Part shown: positions 6,899 to 13,977 of the stretch, one piece after another | How positions within the stretch are numbered: position 1 is the stretch's first letter | Layout of the letters: the number at the start of each line of letters is the position of its first letter | From: JAVBKA01 sp031546715 | GTDB taxonomy: Bacteria; Bacillota; Clostridia; Oscillospirales; UBA929 | NCBI GenBank assembly: GCA_031546715.1 | Contig: JAVBKA010000147.1 | Location: 1 to 18,473, forward strand | DNA length: 18,473 bases | Direction: 5' to 3' | Notes under the pieces: generated by a model | What the model was told of the DNA's origin: nothing | Databases searched by the model: none | Seen by the model: the letters and a program-made list of their open reading frames with translations, nothing else | Position numbers and translations under genes: made by a program

Positions 6899-7033
6899 AC
6901 CACCCCGCCCTTCGGGCACCCCTCCACAGAGGGGAATTGAGGTGCGGAAGGTGGGTCAATCCTGTAAAATAAAACAGATTACGCAAGCTGACAAATTCCC
7001 CTCTGTGGAGGGGTGCCCAACGGGCGGGGTGGT
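6899..7033. repeat. 135-bp MITE/REP-like element with 40-bp inverted repeats
   Basis: The 40-bp left arm (6899-6938) and right arm (6994-7033) are inverted copies differing at two positions. Each arm itself holds two small hairpins (for the left arm GCCC-TTC-GGGC and CCCCTC-CACA-GAGGGG). The 55-bp centre has no ORF of note. The arms are much more GC-rich than the neighbouring genes. The form fits a miniature inverted-repeat element or a paired REP sequence. I could not find an unambiguous target-site duplication. Confidence 0.85.
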
Positions 7034-7371
7034 ATAGCCTCAAACAAAACCGCAAGAGCAACGGCAAGAGCAAAGCCCTTGCCCTACGAAACCAGCCGTA
7101 CGCCACACAAAAACACCACCTACAGCCTCAAGCCTAATCCCTAGCCGAATCATATACTCAGGACGAGCGCGACGCGCCCAGTCCGCCCGTACAACAGCCC
7201 ATCAGGCGCATCCAAAAAAATTAATGTCGCCCACAAAATATACCGATTCTAGGGTGAATCGGACGCAAGAAACCACCATGCACAGCAAACCCAAGTGCAA
7301 TGCGCAACGCCGCTACGCTGTGTTGCGTTTTTTCTTACGATTTTTTGGTTCGCGCGGTTCAAGGACAGCTT
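7034..7371. other. Gene-free, structure-rich stretch
   Basis: No credible ORF on either strand. It contains the direct repeat GCAAGAGCAA (7052-7061 and 7064-7073), a perfect 11-base palindrome GCGCGACGCGC, a 7-bp hairpin (CCGATTC 7243-7249 with GAATCGG 7256-7262), and a terminator-like hairpin at 7303-7333. It could hold an undescribed plus-strand small RNA ending at that terminator, or be decayed repeat DNA. I see no promoter that settles this. Confidence 0.5.
7303..7333 (+). terminator. Terminator-like hairpin without an upstream gene
   Basis: CGCAAC (7303-7308) pairs with GTTGCG (7322-7327) and is followed by six T residues on the plus strand. No plus-strand gene precedes it closer than 6781, so it may end a small RNA or be incidental. 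Confidence 0.5.
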
Positions 7372-7451
7372 TCGAGCCTTGCGAGGCTCGATAAAAGGCG
7401 TTGCCTTTTAAAACCATGAGCTTTTGAAAAAGCTCAAGCAAAACTTTTTGC
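7372..7451. repeat. Row of four micro-hairpins after the fumarate hydratase gene
   Basis: Four perfect palindromes sit end to end in 80 bp: 7372-7391 (8-bp stem), 7392-7410 (8-bp stem, loop GTT), 7417-7436 (9-bp stem, loop GA) and 7438-7451 (6-bp stem, loop CT). The last one begins two bases after the minus-strand stop codon at 7454, so all four would be in the 3' end of the trxB-fumarate hydratase mRNA. On the minus strand no T-run follows, so they may stabilise or end the mRNA by another route. Confidence 0.8.
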
Positions 7452-7453
7452 CT

Positions 7454-8293
7454 CTATATTACTTTGCTAGCATGTCTCACCACATGACAGCACATATTCA
7501 CAGCCAAAGGTAGTCCCGCAATATGCGTCGCCAACGGCTCAACATGAACCGCCAGTGCAGTCACAGAGCCGCCAAGCCCCTGTGCACCCACCCCCGTAGC
7601 ATTCACCGCTTCTAAAATCCGCTGCTCAAGCTCGTTGTAAAATGGGTCTGCATTCTGCCTGCCGATAGTACGAAGCTGCGCCCTTCGTGCAGCAAGCATA
7701 CAGGTCTCAGACACCCCGCCTATGCCTATGCCAAGCAGTAGCGGCGGACAAGGGTTGCCCCCTGCGGACTTTACGGACTCTGTCACCTTGCAGACAATGT
7801 CCTCAACCGTTGCTGTGGGGTTTAGCATAAAGAGCTTGGACATATTTTCACTGCCAAAGCCCTTAGGCGCAACAGTTAAGGCGATGCAGTCCCCCTCCAC
7901 TATTCGTACATGTAGTACCGCAGGCGTGTTATCCTTAGTGTTTTCCCGTCTTAATGGGTCGGACACCACTGACGCCCGAAGAAAGCCCTTTTTAAAGCCT
8001 TTGGAGACACCAAGGTTTACAGCATTCTCTAAGCTACCTTTGATATACACCTCCTGCCCAATATCGGCAAAAACCACTGCAATGCCTGTGTCCTGACAGG
8101 CAGGAAGCTTTTTCCTTGCGGCGCAGTCAATGTTTTCAGAGCATGAGTGCAAAATCCGTTTGCAAAGCGGATTTGTTTCCATTTCCTCAGCCTTATCAAT
8201 GGCTTTTTTAACATCAGGCGGGATATTCAAATTTGCCTTGACGAACAGCTCAGCAACACATGCGGAGATTGCCTCAGCAAATATAGTTCTCAT
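7454..8293 (-). CDS. Class I fumarate hydratase, alpha subunit
   Basis: A 279-aa N-terminal half of the oxygen-sensitive 4Fe-4S hydro-lyases that interconvert fumarate and malate; L-tartrate dehydratase alpha has the same fold, so the substrate is not fully settled. Likely cluster ligands are Cys66 (PACQDTG), Cys182 (PCPPLLLGIGIGG) and Cys269 near the C-terminus (NMCCHVVRH). The length is that of a complete alpha subunit. These enzymes need a beta subunit or fused C-terminal domain; none follows, as the next 670 bp hold only repeats. Its ATG overlaps the trxB stop (ATGA), so it is translationally coupled to thioredoxin reductase, an unusual pairing. Confidence 0.9.
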   Translation of the reverse strand: MRTIFAEAISACVAELFVKANLNIPPDVKKAIDKAEEMETNPLCKRILHSCSENIDCAARKKLPACQDTGIAVVFADIGQEVYIKGSLENAVNLGVSKGFKKGFLRASVVSDPLRRENTKDNTPAVLHVRIVEGDCIALTVAPKGFGSENMSKLFMLNPTATVEDIVCKVTESVKSAGGNPCPPLLLGIGIGGVSETCMLAARRAQLRTIGRQNADPFYNELEQRILEAVNATGVGAQGLGGSVTALAVHVEPLATHIAGLPLAVNMCCHVVRHASKVI

Positions 8294-9204
8294 TGCCCGT
8301 GGATAAACGCATGTGCCATAGTGGCGGCAATTGCACCGTCAGACGCAGCGGTAATAATTTGATAAAGGGGCTTCTGCCGTAAATCTCCTGCGGCAAATAC
8401 GCCTTCAATATTGGTTTTAGTGTCCTCTCCTGCATTAACATGACCAGAGGCTGTCAGCGTAATCAAGTCCTTCAAAAGGGCATTTACCGGAATTGTGCCC
8501 ACAGAAACGAAAACCGCATCAATAGGGTATTCTGAGGATGTTCCGCTGGTATTTACCACAATTTTCTCAACTTTATTTTCGCCGTCAATTTTCTCAACTT
8601 TACTATTTAACAAGAGCTTGATTTTTTCGTTCTTCCGCACCTGTTCTTCTAAGTGCTTTACCCCGCGGAATTCATCTCTGCGGTGTATCAACGTAACCTC
8701 TTTGCATATTTGAGACAAATATATCGCTTCTTCTAAAGCGGAATTGCCGCCGCCGACTACTGCGACGTTTTTCCCCCTGAAAAAGAAACCGTCACAGGTG
8801 GCGCAGTACGAAACTCCGCGACCTATCAGCCGTTCCTCGCCATCAACGGCAAGTGTTCGGCGGGAAGCACCCATTGCGAGGATGACTGCCTTGGCTTTTA
8901 CGACGGTATCGGAGGTGGTAACTGTCAATGCGCCTTTTGTGAAGTCAAAGGCAGTGATTTCTTCGTTAATAAACTCTGCCCCCAGAGATTTGGCGTGTTC
9001 ATCCATTTTCATAGACAGGGAAGTGCCGTCTGTTTCGGGCACTCCGGGGTAATTTGCTATCTCTGTAGTTGTCAGCATTTGACCGCCTGACATTTGCTTA
9101 TCGATGACAATTGTTTCTAAACATGCCCGTCTTGCGTAGATTGCGGCGGTTAAACCTGCGGGACCTGCTCCGCATATGACAATATCTGACAAAACTTCCT
9201 TCAT
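8290..9204 (-). CDS. trxB: Thioredoxin reductase
   Basis: A 304-aa flavoenzyme that passes electrons from NADPH through FAD to thioredoxin in the cytosol. It shows the FAD site CGAGPAGLTAA (residues 11-21), the redox pair Cys134-Ala-Thr-Cys137-Asp, the NADP site VGGGNSALEEA (150-160), and the C-terminal FAD motif GVFAAGD. I chose the ATG at 9204: AGGAGG lies ten bases before it, while a start eight codons further upstream has no ribosome binding site and would place AGGAGG inside the gene. Its TGA overlaps the fumarate hydratase start. helD ends 133 bp upstream in the same direction, and no clear promoter is visible in that gap. Confidence 0.94.
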   Translation of the reverse strand: MKEVLSDIVICGAGPAGLTAAIYARRACLETIVIDKQMSGGQMLTTTEIANYPGVPETDGTSLSMKMDEHAKSLGAEFINEEITAFDFTKGALTVTTSDTVVKAKAVILAMGASRRTLAVDGEERLIGRGVSYCATCDGFFFRGKNVAVVGGGNSALEEAIYLSQICKEVTLIHRRDEFRGVKHLEEQVRKNEKIKLLLNSKVEKIDGENKVEKIVVNTSGTSSEYPIDAVFVSVGTIPVNALLKDLITLTASGHVNAGEDTKTNIEGVFAAGDLRQKPLYQIITAASDGAIAATMAHAFIHGQ

Positions 9205-9337
9205 TATTACAAAACCTCCTATGGACAATACATGTCCTTCATGCTAACATAATTATTGTAATCCGTTCAATGATCTTCATCCCATACCCCATTACCGTTT
9301 GCGGCAGTAGCTGCGGGCGGATTTTTTTTGCGCATTT

Positions 9338-11317
9338 TTATATGCCTACTGTGTTCATATTTTTCCCCAACCCGATTACCGTTAGGGAGTGCATTGCTCT
9401 GGTCATAGCCACGTACAGTAGCTTAGTATCGTCCTCGCCGTAGCTCTCGGCATCTGCAATAATAACTGCGTCAAATTCCAGACCCTTTGACAGCGCGGTT
9501 GACAGTATACACGTACCGTCAGGCAGGTTACCGTCCTTACTGGTGACATGGGGCAAGCCCAGTTTTTTTGACAGGCTTTCACATGCGGCGGGGGTTTTCA
9601 GCAAAATTGCAACATGTTTATACTGCGCATAGGCTTTTGCCGCATCAGAAACCATGGAAACCCACTCCTGCGGCGCAAGTGCCGTCATATACTTAACAGG
9701 CTCGCCTTGTCGAACAACTGCTTCCCCCGGAATATAATCAGGCAGCTTGGCAAGGAGCTTGCCTGCCGCTTGCATGATTTCAATAGTTGAGCGGTAGCTT
9801 TTGTTCAAAATAGAAATATCTGCGTTGCCTTCAAATACCGCATCATTGACATTTTTCCATGAGGATATGCCTCGATAATGGTAAATACCTTGCGCCAAAT
9901 CCCCAAAAATCGTAAAAGTGGCGTGGGGATATATATCACGGAGGACTGACAGTCCAAAGGGTGAAAAGTCCTGTCCTTCGTCAATAATCACATGCTTCAT
10001 ATGTCTATCCATTGCGCCGTACAGGCAATTTCTGATGTGCAGTAGGGGAGCTAAGTCCTCCCACGCCAGTGTGGTAGTGCGCTGAAGGATGCCATTAGCC
10101 GCCAGAAATTCACGGTAGAGCGCGAGAATGCTGACTTTCAGCCGCCCTTGAAACATTTTTGTAACATGCTTTTTGAATCCTTGATAGTCACGGTAGGCAT
10201 TGTCTATCATTTTCTTAACGGACACAAGCCGTGTTATTATAGGCAGTGTCTTGGATTGCTTTTCGTAGAGCTGACGGATTGTAAGGGCGGATAGGGAGGT
10301 ATAGGCTGATATTTCCAAGGGTTCGTCAGGTATAATATTTTCCTCAAATCGCCTTATAAACTCGTCAAGGTCTGCGCGGCATTGCAGACTGCATTTGTAG
10401 CTTTTAATTCTGAGCAGCTCCTCAGCGGCAGAAGCCTCACTTTCCATAATGGTAGTGAGGTTTGCAACAGGGTCTTCCACCGTGTTTGTTAGGCTGCAAA
10501 GCGATAAGGTAAGCTCCTCAAAGGTTAGCTGTGGTACATTTTCCACGCCTAAATCAGGCAAAACAGGGGCAATATATGACAAAAAGAAGCCGTTTGGAGC
10601 TAGTATCATGTACTGCTCAGGCTTGAAACGGTTTTGCCAAGTGTACACAAAATATGCAATGCGGTGAAGCGCGACAGTAGTTTTTCCGCTTCCTGCAACA
10701 CCTTGGACAATGAGATGTTTACCTAAATCCGAACGGATTATGCGGTTCTGTTCGGATTGTATGGTGGCGATAATATTTTTCAGCCGTGTGTCCGAGCTGA
10801 CAGACAGGTAAGGGCGAAGCAGCTCGTCGTCAGAGGTTATATCGATATCATCATAACATAGGAGCTGAGAGTTTTCAATTGTATACTGCCGTTTTAAGAG
10901 TAACTCCCCTAAAATTTCACCTTCGGGGCAATGATAAGAGGCACGCCCGATACGGTTTTCGTAGTAAAGCGTTGAAATGGGAGCACGCCAGTCAACGGCG
11001 TATAACACTCCGTTTTCATCATGGATTGAGGTTTTTCCTAAGTATATAGATGCTGGCATGGTGCTATGAGATGGGTTATTTACAGTCTCCCGAAAGTCAA
11101 TTCGTGCAAAATACGGTGCATTTTTAATTTTCGCCAGCATACGCCACCGAGACTCCAGCATTTGCCGCACGCTTTCCTCACTGGCAGCGTCGCCAGCTTC
11201 GATACCTTCGTCAAAACGCTTATCAATCCTTGACATTTCCCGTGCAACGCAGTCAATTGTTGTGTGGAAGCGAGATTGCTCGTCATTTAATGATGTTATA
11301 AGCTCAGTATTGTTCAC
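9338..11317 (-). CDS. helD: HelD-like UvrD/Rep-type ATPase
   Basis: A 659-aa superfamily 1 motor. The N-terminal 60 residues (RFHTTIDCVAREMSRIDKRF) form a likely coiled coil, as in the HelD arm that enters the RNA polymerase secondary channel. Walker A GVAGSGKTT lies near residue 210, Walker B IDEGQDFSPF near 450, and the late helicase motifs near the end (ALSKGLEFDAVII, LLYVAMTRAMHSL). HelD frees RNA polymerase stalled on DNA after termination. It is somewhat shorter than Bacillus HelD (about 770 aa), and a related DNA helicase role is possible. The start is GTG with GGAGG eight to nine bases upstream. A promoter is visible at 11348-11376. Confidence 0.85.
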   Translation of the reverse strand: MNNTELITSLNDEQSRFHTTIDCVAREMSRIDKRFDEGIEAGDAASEESVRQMLESRWRMLAKIKNAPYFARIDFRETVNNPSHSTMPASIYLGKTSIHDENGVLYAVDWRAPISTLYYENRIGRASYHCPEGEILGELLLKRQYTIENSQLLCYDDIDITSDDELLRPYLSVSSDTRLKNIIATIQSEQNRIIRSDLGKHLIVQGVAGSGKTTVALHRIAYFVYTWQNRFKPEQYMILAPNGFFLSYIAPVLPDLGVENVPQLTFEELTLSLCSLTNTVEDPVANLTTIMESEASAAEELLRIKSYKCSLQCRADLDEFIRRFEENIIPDEPLEISAYTSLSALTIRQLYEKQSKTLPIITRLVSVKKMIDNAYRDYQGFKKHVTKMFQGRLKVSILALYREFLAANGILQRTTTLAWEDLAPLLHIRNCLYGAMDRHMKHVIIDEGQDFSPFGLSVLRDIYPHATFTIFGDLAQGIYHYRGISSWKNVNDAVFEGNADISILNKSYRSTIEIMQAAGKLLAKLPDYIPGEAVVRQGEPVKYMTALAPQEWVSMVSDAAKAYAQYKHVAILLKTPAACESLSKKLGLPHVTSKDGNLPDGTCILSTALSKGLEFDAVIIADAESYGEDDTKLLYVAMTRAMHSLTVIGLGKNMNTVGI

Positions 11318-11347
11318 AAAATCTGCCTCCGTTTCAATAAGTCATTT

Positions 11348-11376
11348 ATTTTATCACCTTATGTGTAAAAATGCAA
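11348..11376 (-). promoter_or_regulatory. Promoter of helD
   Basis: On the minus strand TTGCAT (11376-11371) and TAAAAT (11353-11348) are separated by exactly 17 nt, about 30 bp before the GTG start. Confidence 0.7.
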
Positions 11377-11420
11377 TACGCTATTGCCATAAAGAGCCGT
11401 TCATTATATAATAACCTCAC

Positions 11421-11545
11421 GGCGTAAGCGGAAGCAGAGCTTCCGACGCCTGAGAGAACATTGAAACACAAAACAATTGTCTTCGACAATTATCTGCTAC
11501 GCAGAAAGACGCGTTGCTACAATTGCAGAGCAATTGATTTGTGTT
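11421..11545. repeat. Hairpin plus cloverleaf-like palindromic element
   Basis: A first hairpin (11421-11450) has stem CGGAAGC/GCTTCCG, loop AGA, and an outer GGCGT/ACGCC pairing. Then an outer 8-bp stem AACACAAA (11465-11472) with TTTGTGTT (11538-11545) encloses three perfect hairpins, each with a 3-nt loop: AATTGTC-TTC-GACAATT (11475-11491), TCTGC-TAC-GCAGA (11493-11505) and CAATTGC-AGA-GCAATTG (11520-11536). The result is a four-way junction of 81 nt. It separates the divergent helD and LuxR genes and overlaps the LuxR promoter. It is not a tRNA: there is no anticodon or T-arm. Confidence 0.75.
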
Positions 11546-11550
11546 ATAAT
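11523..11550 (+). promoter_or_regulatory. Promoter of the membrane LuxR gene
   Basis: TTGCAG (11523-11528), 16-nt spacer, TATAAT (11545-11550), about 50 bp before the ATG. The -35 lies inside the last small hairpin of the cloverleaf element and the -10 begins at its outer stem, so DNA structure could affect its use. Confidence 0.65.
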
Positions 11551-11600
11551 AAAGAGTAAGCAGTTCTTTGAAATTAAAAAATGTATAAGGGAGTGACGCT

Positions 11601-13088
11601 ATGAAGTCGCATTCAAATCATGTCAATAGAGCCACGCTGTTTAACTCCCTTGCGTTGTCAACCTATATCGCATGGACAGTATTGTTTGTTGAAAATTCAG
11701 AAGTAAGCTCCTATGGCAATTATGGCTACGCCGCATGGGTGGCGTTATTTATTGGATTTCTGGGTGCCCTTGGGCTATCAAAGGTAATAAAGTATGAAAT
11801 TACAGACTTTGCATATTTACTGACCTTCCCCATATTATTGCTTATGCATACCCTAATGAGGTATTTGCACATTTTCCCGCAGGTAACACTTTTAATGCTG
11901 TACCTAGGCTTTACTGTGATTTTCTATTTCAGCCTGCCCTGTTATGTGGAGGGGAGAAAACAGGCGACAATTAAGTTCTGTTTTACCATGTTTTTCTTAG
12001 CGGCAATAATGCTGATTCTGAACGGCTTGCTGTTAGAGCCTTATCGGAAATTTTTATCTGTTAATATTTTAATTTCGGCGATTTTGCTTGTTGGCTGCTG
12101 GCTGTTTTCTCAAGCGGCGCGGGGACGTGTGCGCCGTTACAGTTCAGATATGGAGGTAATAATCACACGGACAATGCCTAAATATGTGTACTATATATTC
12201 ACCGTGACAGCCTTTGGCGCATGTTTTTCTGTGGCGATTACCTTGGTGCCAGTCCTTAGTACAGAAGTCGGAAGCGGAAGCGGAAGCATCAGCCCGTTTT
12301 TAGCTACGGCAGTATTCCTGATTTTTGTGGCAATTTACTCATTGTTACTTTTGACGGACAATGTGGAGAAAATTAACTACTTAACCTTTGTTGCCTTTTT
12401 CTTAGGCTCGTTTTTGAAGTTTGTCGTACCTGACAGCGGATTTTTGTCCGTTTTTCCGTATTTTTTACTGGTGGCGACAGCACCTGGTCTGTTGTTGCTG
12501 TTTTTCATTTTTGCCTTGCAAATTACGTCAGAAAAAAACCGCCGTGCTGTTACAATAATCGTATATATGCTGTCTATTTTACTGGCAGCCTTCGCCCTGT
12601 TCCCCAACGGTATCACAAGAAATATTTTTGTATACGCAAAAAGCTCGGATATGGTCGCAAACATAGTGTCGTCAATAAGCGTTGCCCTTATGATTTTCCT
12701 AGCACCTCAATTACTAAAGCCCAAGCCTGAACCAGTTGAGTCTGAGCCGATAGCGGCGGAAATACAAACCTCGTGGGATGAAATTTTCCGTCAGGAAATT
12801 ACACCAGAATATCCAAATTCCCCCGATTCGCCATATATGCCCAACAAATCTAACACGCCGAACACAGTAAAAACGGGTAACACAGACAGCTTTTTCTCAG
12901 AATTGTCTGCCGCAGAACAAAGAGTTTATCAACGTGTGCTGCTTGGTTATTCAAACCAAAAAATAGCAAACGATTTATTTATCTCGATTAATACAGTTAA
13001 ATTCCACGTGAAGAACATTCTTAGTAAATCCGGATTTAGTAACAAATCAGAGCTGATTTCAAGCAAGCTGCGTGAAAAAATGCGTTAG
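11601..13088 (+). CDS. Membrane-embedded LuxR-type transcriptional regulator
   Basis: A 495-aa protein with about 375 residues of hydrophobic segments (roughly ten to twelve predicted membrane helices), then a linker of about 55 residues rich in Pro, Asn, Ser and Thr (NSPDSPYMPNKSNTPNT), then a C-terminal LuxR/GerE helix-turn-helix (LSAAEQRVYQRVLLGYSNQK, then IANDLFISINTVKFHVKNIL). The layout fits one-component receptors in which a membrane sensor is fused to a DNA-binding domain that works at the membrane. I recognise no ligand family for the membrane part; it may be transporter-like. GGGAG precedes the ATG. No target gene adjoins it: helD is divergent and a tRNA follows. Confidence 0.85.
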   Translation: MKSHSNHVNRATLFNSLALSTYIAWTVLFVENSEVSSYGNYGYAAWVALFIGFLGALGLSKVIKYEITDFAYLLTFPILLLMHTLMRYLHIFPQVTLLMLYLGFTVIFYFSLPCYVEGRKQATIKFCFTMFFLAAIMLILNGLLLEPYRKFLSVNILISAILLVGCWLFSQAARGRVRRYSSDMEVIITRTMPKYVYYIFTVTAFGACFSVAITLVPVLSTEVGSGSGSISPFLATAVFLIFVAIYSLLLLTDNVEKINYLTFVAFFLGSFLKFVVPDSGFLSVFPYFLLVATAPGLLLLFFIFALQITSEKNRRAVTIIVYMLSILLAAFALFPNGITRNIFVYAKSSDMVANIVSSISVALMIFLAPQLLKPKPEPVESEPIAAEIQTSWDEIFRQEITPEYPNSPDSPYMPNKSNTPNTVKTGNTDSFFSELSAAEQRVYQRVLLGYSNQKIANDLFISINTVKFHVKNILSKSGFSNKSELISSKLREKMR

Positions 13089-13117
13089 GTAAGTCTTGGG
13101 TTGTGAAAATGCAGTTG

Positions 13118-13146
13118 TTGACAACCTTTTTTAGTAATGTTATAAT
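13118..13146 (+). promoter_or_regulatory. Consensus promoter of tRNA-Thr
   Basis: A perfect TTGACA (13118-13123), 17-nt spacer and perfect TATAAT (13141-13146), ten bases before the tRNA. Confidence 0.9.
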
Positions 13147-13156
13147 CCTATGGTAT

Positions 13157-13232
13157 GCTGGTGTAGCACAGTCGGTAGTGCAGCTGATTCGTAATCAGCA
13201 GGTCGCGGGTTCGATTCCCTTCACCAGCTCCA
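13157..13232 (+). tRNA. tRNA-Thr (anticodon CGU)
   Basis: A 76-nt cloverleaf including an encoded CCA. Acceptor stem GCTGGTG/CACCAGC, D-stem GCAC/GTGC, anticodon stem GCTGA/TCAGC with loop TTCGTAA giving anticodon CGT, which reads ACG codons. The T-stem GCGGG (13205-13209) with CCCTT (13217-13221) has a G-U pair and a C-U mismatch (13206 with 13220), which is unusual. The gene has its own promoter and terminator, and a prophage late region begins beyond it, so its 3' half may be a phage attachment site. Confidence 0.95.
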
Positions 13233-13235
13233 TGT

Positions 13236-13270
13236 AAAACCGCTGAGGTTGCAAGCCTTGGCGGTTTTTT
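13236..13270 (+). terminator. Terminator of tRNA-Thr
   Basis: A 13-bp stem (13236-13248 with 13256-13268, two wobbles, loop TTGCAAG) ends in a run of six T residues. Confidence 0.9.
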
Positions 13271-13300
13271 GCATTTTCATTCCCACGGTGAAATTGTCGT

Positions 13301-13322
13301 TTTGTTGACTATTTGTTGACTA
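13301..13322. repeat. Tandem 11-bp repeat near the tRNA, possible integrase site
   Basis: TTTGTTGACTA occurs twice in direct tandem (13301-13311, 13312-13322) about 70 bp after the tRNA, at the presumed chromosome/prophage boundary. Tyrosine integrases bind short repeated arm sites beside att cores, so a role in integration or excision is plausible. No integrase gene is in the window. Confidence 0.4.
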
Positions 13323-13405
13323 ACGAAGCAAGAAGCTACTACCAGATACCACAAGATAACATATCACTCTACTATAAACAAGGAATGCAAAAGAAACCAT
13401 AAATC

Positions 13406-13459
13406 AAAAAATGCGCCACCGACACGAGGTTTTATCCTCAGCCAGTGGCGTACTTTTTT
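13406..13459. terminator. Bidirectional terminator at the end of the prophage late operon
   Basis: TGCGCCAC (13412-13419) pairs with GTGGCGTA (13445-13452), with an inner GAGG/CCTC stem. Six A residues precede it (13406-13411) and six T residues follow (13454-13459), so it can end transcripts from both sides. It closes the minus-strand lysis genes. Confidence 0.85.
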
Positions 13460-13581
13460 GGTCTAATTTTCCCCAGTTTATCTAGGGTTGTCATAACTAT
13501 GCAATAGGTCTCGTCAATATTGAGAATCTTATTGTCTATTCCTTGCTCCACCGACCACACGTTCTCGCCTCGACCATGCAC
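13438..13581 (-). CDS. Short ORF after the holin gene (uncertain)
   Basis: A 47-aa ORF starting with GTG 15 bp after the holin stop codon and ending inside the terminator hairpin. It encodes a mixed peptide (ENVWSVEQGIDNKILNIDET, then a basic tail KLGKIRPKKY). The same frame stays open further upstream within the holin gene, but without an ATG, and the ribosome binding site before the GTG is poor. It may be a small phage protein, a remnant of a longer gene, or chance. Confidence 0.25.
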   Translation of the reverse strand: MHGRGENVWSVEQGIDNKILNIDETYCIVMTTLDKLGKIRPKKYATG

Positions 13582-13595
13582 TCCACGAAACCTAT

Positions 13596-13916
13596 CTATT
13601 CTTTCCCCGACGTCGCCGTTTTCCCAATCTGCGACTTCCCATACTTCTCCATAGCCTCAAACGTGCGCTGCACTATACCCTCTACCACAGCCCGTGTAAA
13701 TATCGGACGAAGCACCGCTGGTATCAGTTCATACAACCTGTCAGCCACCCAAGCAAACTTTTTATCACCTGATTTAGCGATGCCGCTGAAAAGATATTCA
13801 GTTTTGGCTATGTAATCAGCAACGTTGCTATTTAACTTCTTGTTTGTGTTGAGAATAAGCGAAAGCACGCCAAGGATAACAGCGACAATGATTGAGATAA
13901 TTTCATATATGCTCAT
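13596..13916 (-). CDS. Putative phage holin
   Basis: A 106-aa protein with one N-terminal membrane segment (about residues 3-25, IISIIVAVILGVLSLIL) and a helical cytosolic part (ADYIAKTEYLFSG, then KKFAWVADRLYELIP) ending in a polar tail. The layout resembles LL-H-type holins of Firmicutes phages, which form membrane lesions that let the endolysin reach the wall. AGGAG lies five bases before the ATG. It follows the endolysin gene by 61 bp, so the holin is last in the operon, whereas many phages place it before the endolysin. An identity as another small lysis or membrane protein is possible. Confidence 0.65.
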   Translation of the reverse strand: MSIYEIISIIVAVILGVLSLILNTNKKLNSNVADYIAKTEYLFSGIAKSGDKKFAWVADRLYELIPAVLRPIFTRAVVEGIVQRTFEAMEKYGKSQIGKTATSGKE

Positions 13917-13977
13917 GTTTACTCCTTCTTTCTATAGCTTCAGCATATTTTGTGACGAGCCATGGCAAAGTTAGCTA

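Noticed and set aside
6899..7033. CRISPR array or integron site
   Set aside because: There are only two repeat arms in inverted orientation with no regular spacers, and no cas or integron integrase genes in the window.
6858..7106. 82-codon minus-strand ORF
   Set aside because: It spans the 135-bp inverted repeat element; its Arg/Leu/Pro-rich peptide merely reflects the GC-rich arms.
9301..9330. Terminator-like hairpin with T-run on the plus strand between trxB and helD
   Set aside because: The stem is poor, the T-run is on the strand with no gene to terminate, and the minus-strand direction has no T-run.
11465..11545. tRNA-like gene at the cloverleaf
   Set aside because: It has no TTCGA T-loop, no 7-nt anticodon loop and no acceptor CCA. 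All hairpin loops are 3 nt.
13543..13815. 90-codon plus-strand ORF beside the tRNA
   Set aside because: It overlaps the minus-strand holin gene, has no ribosome binding site, and runs against the direction of the operon.
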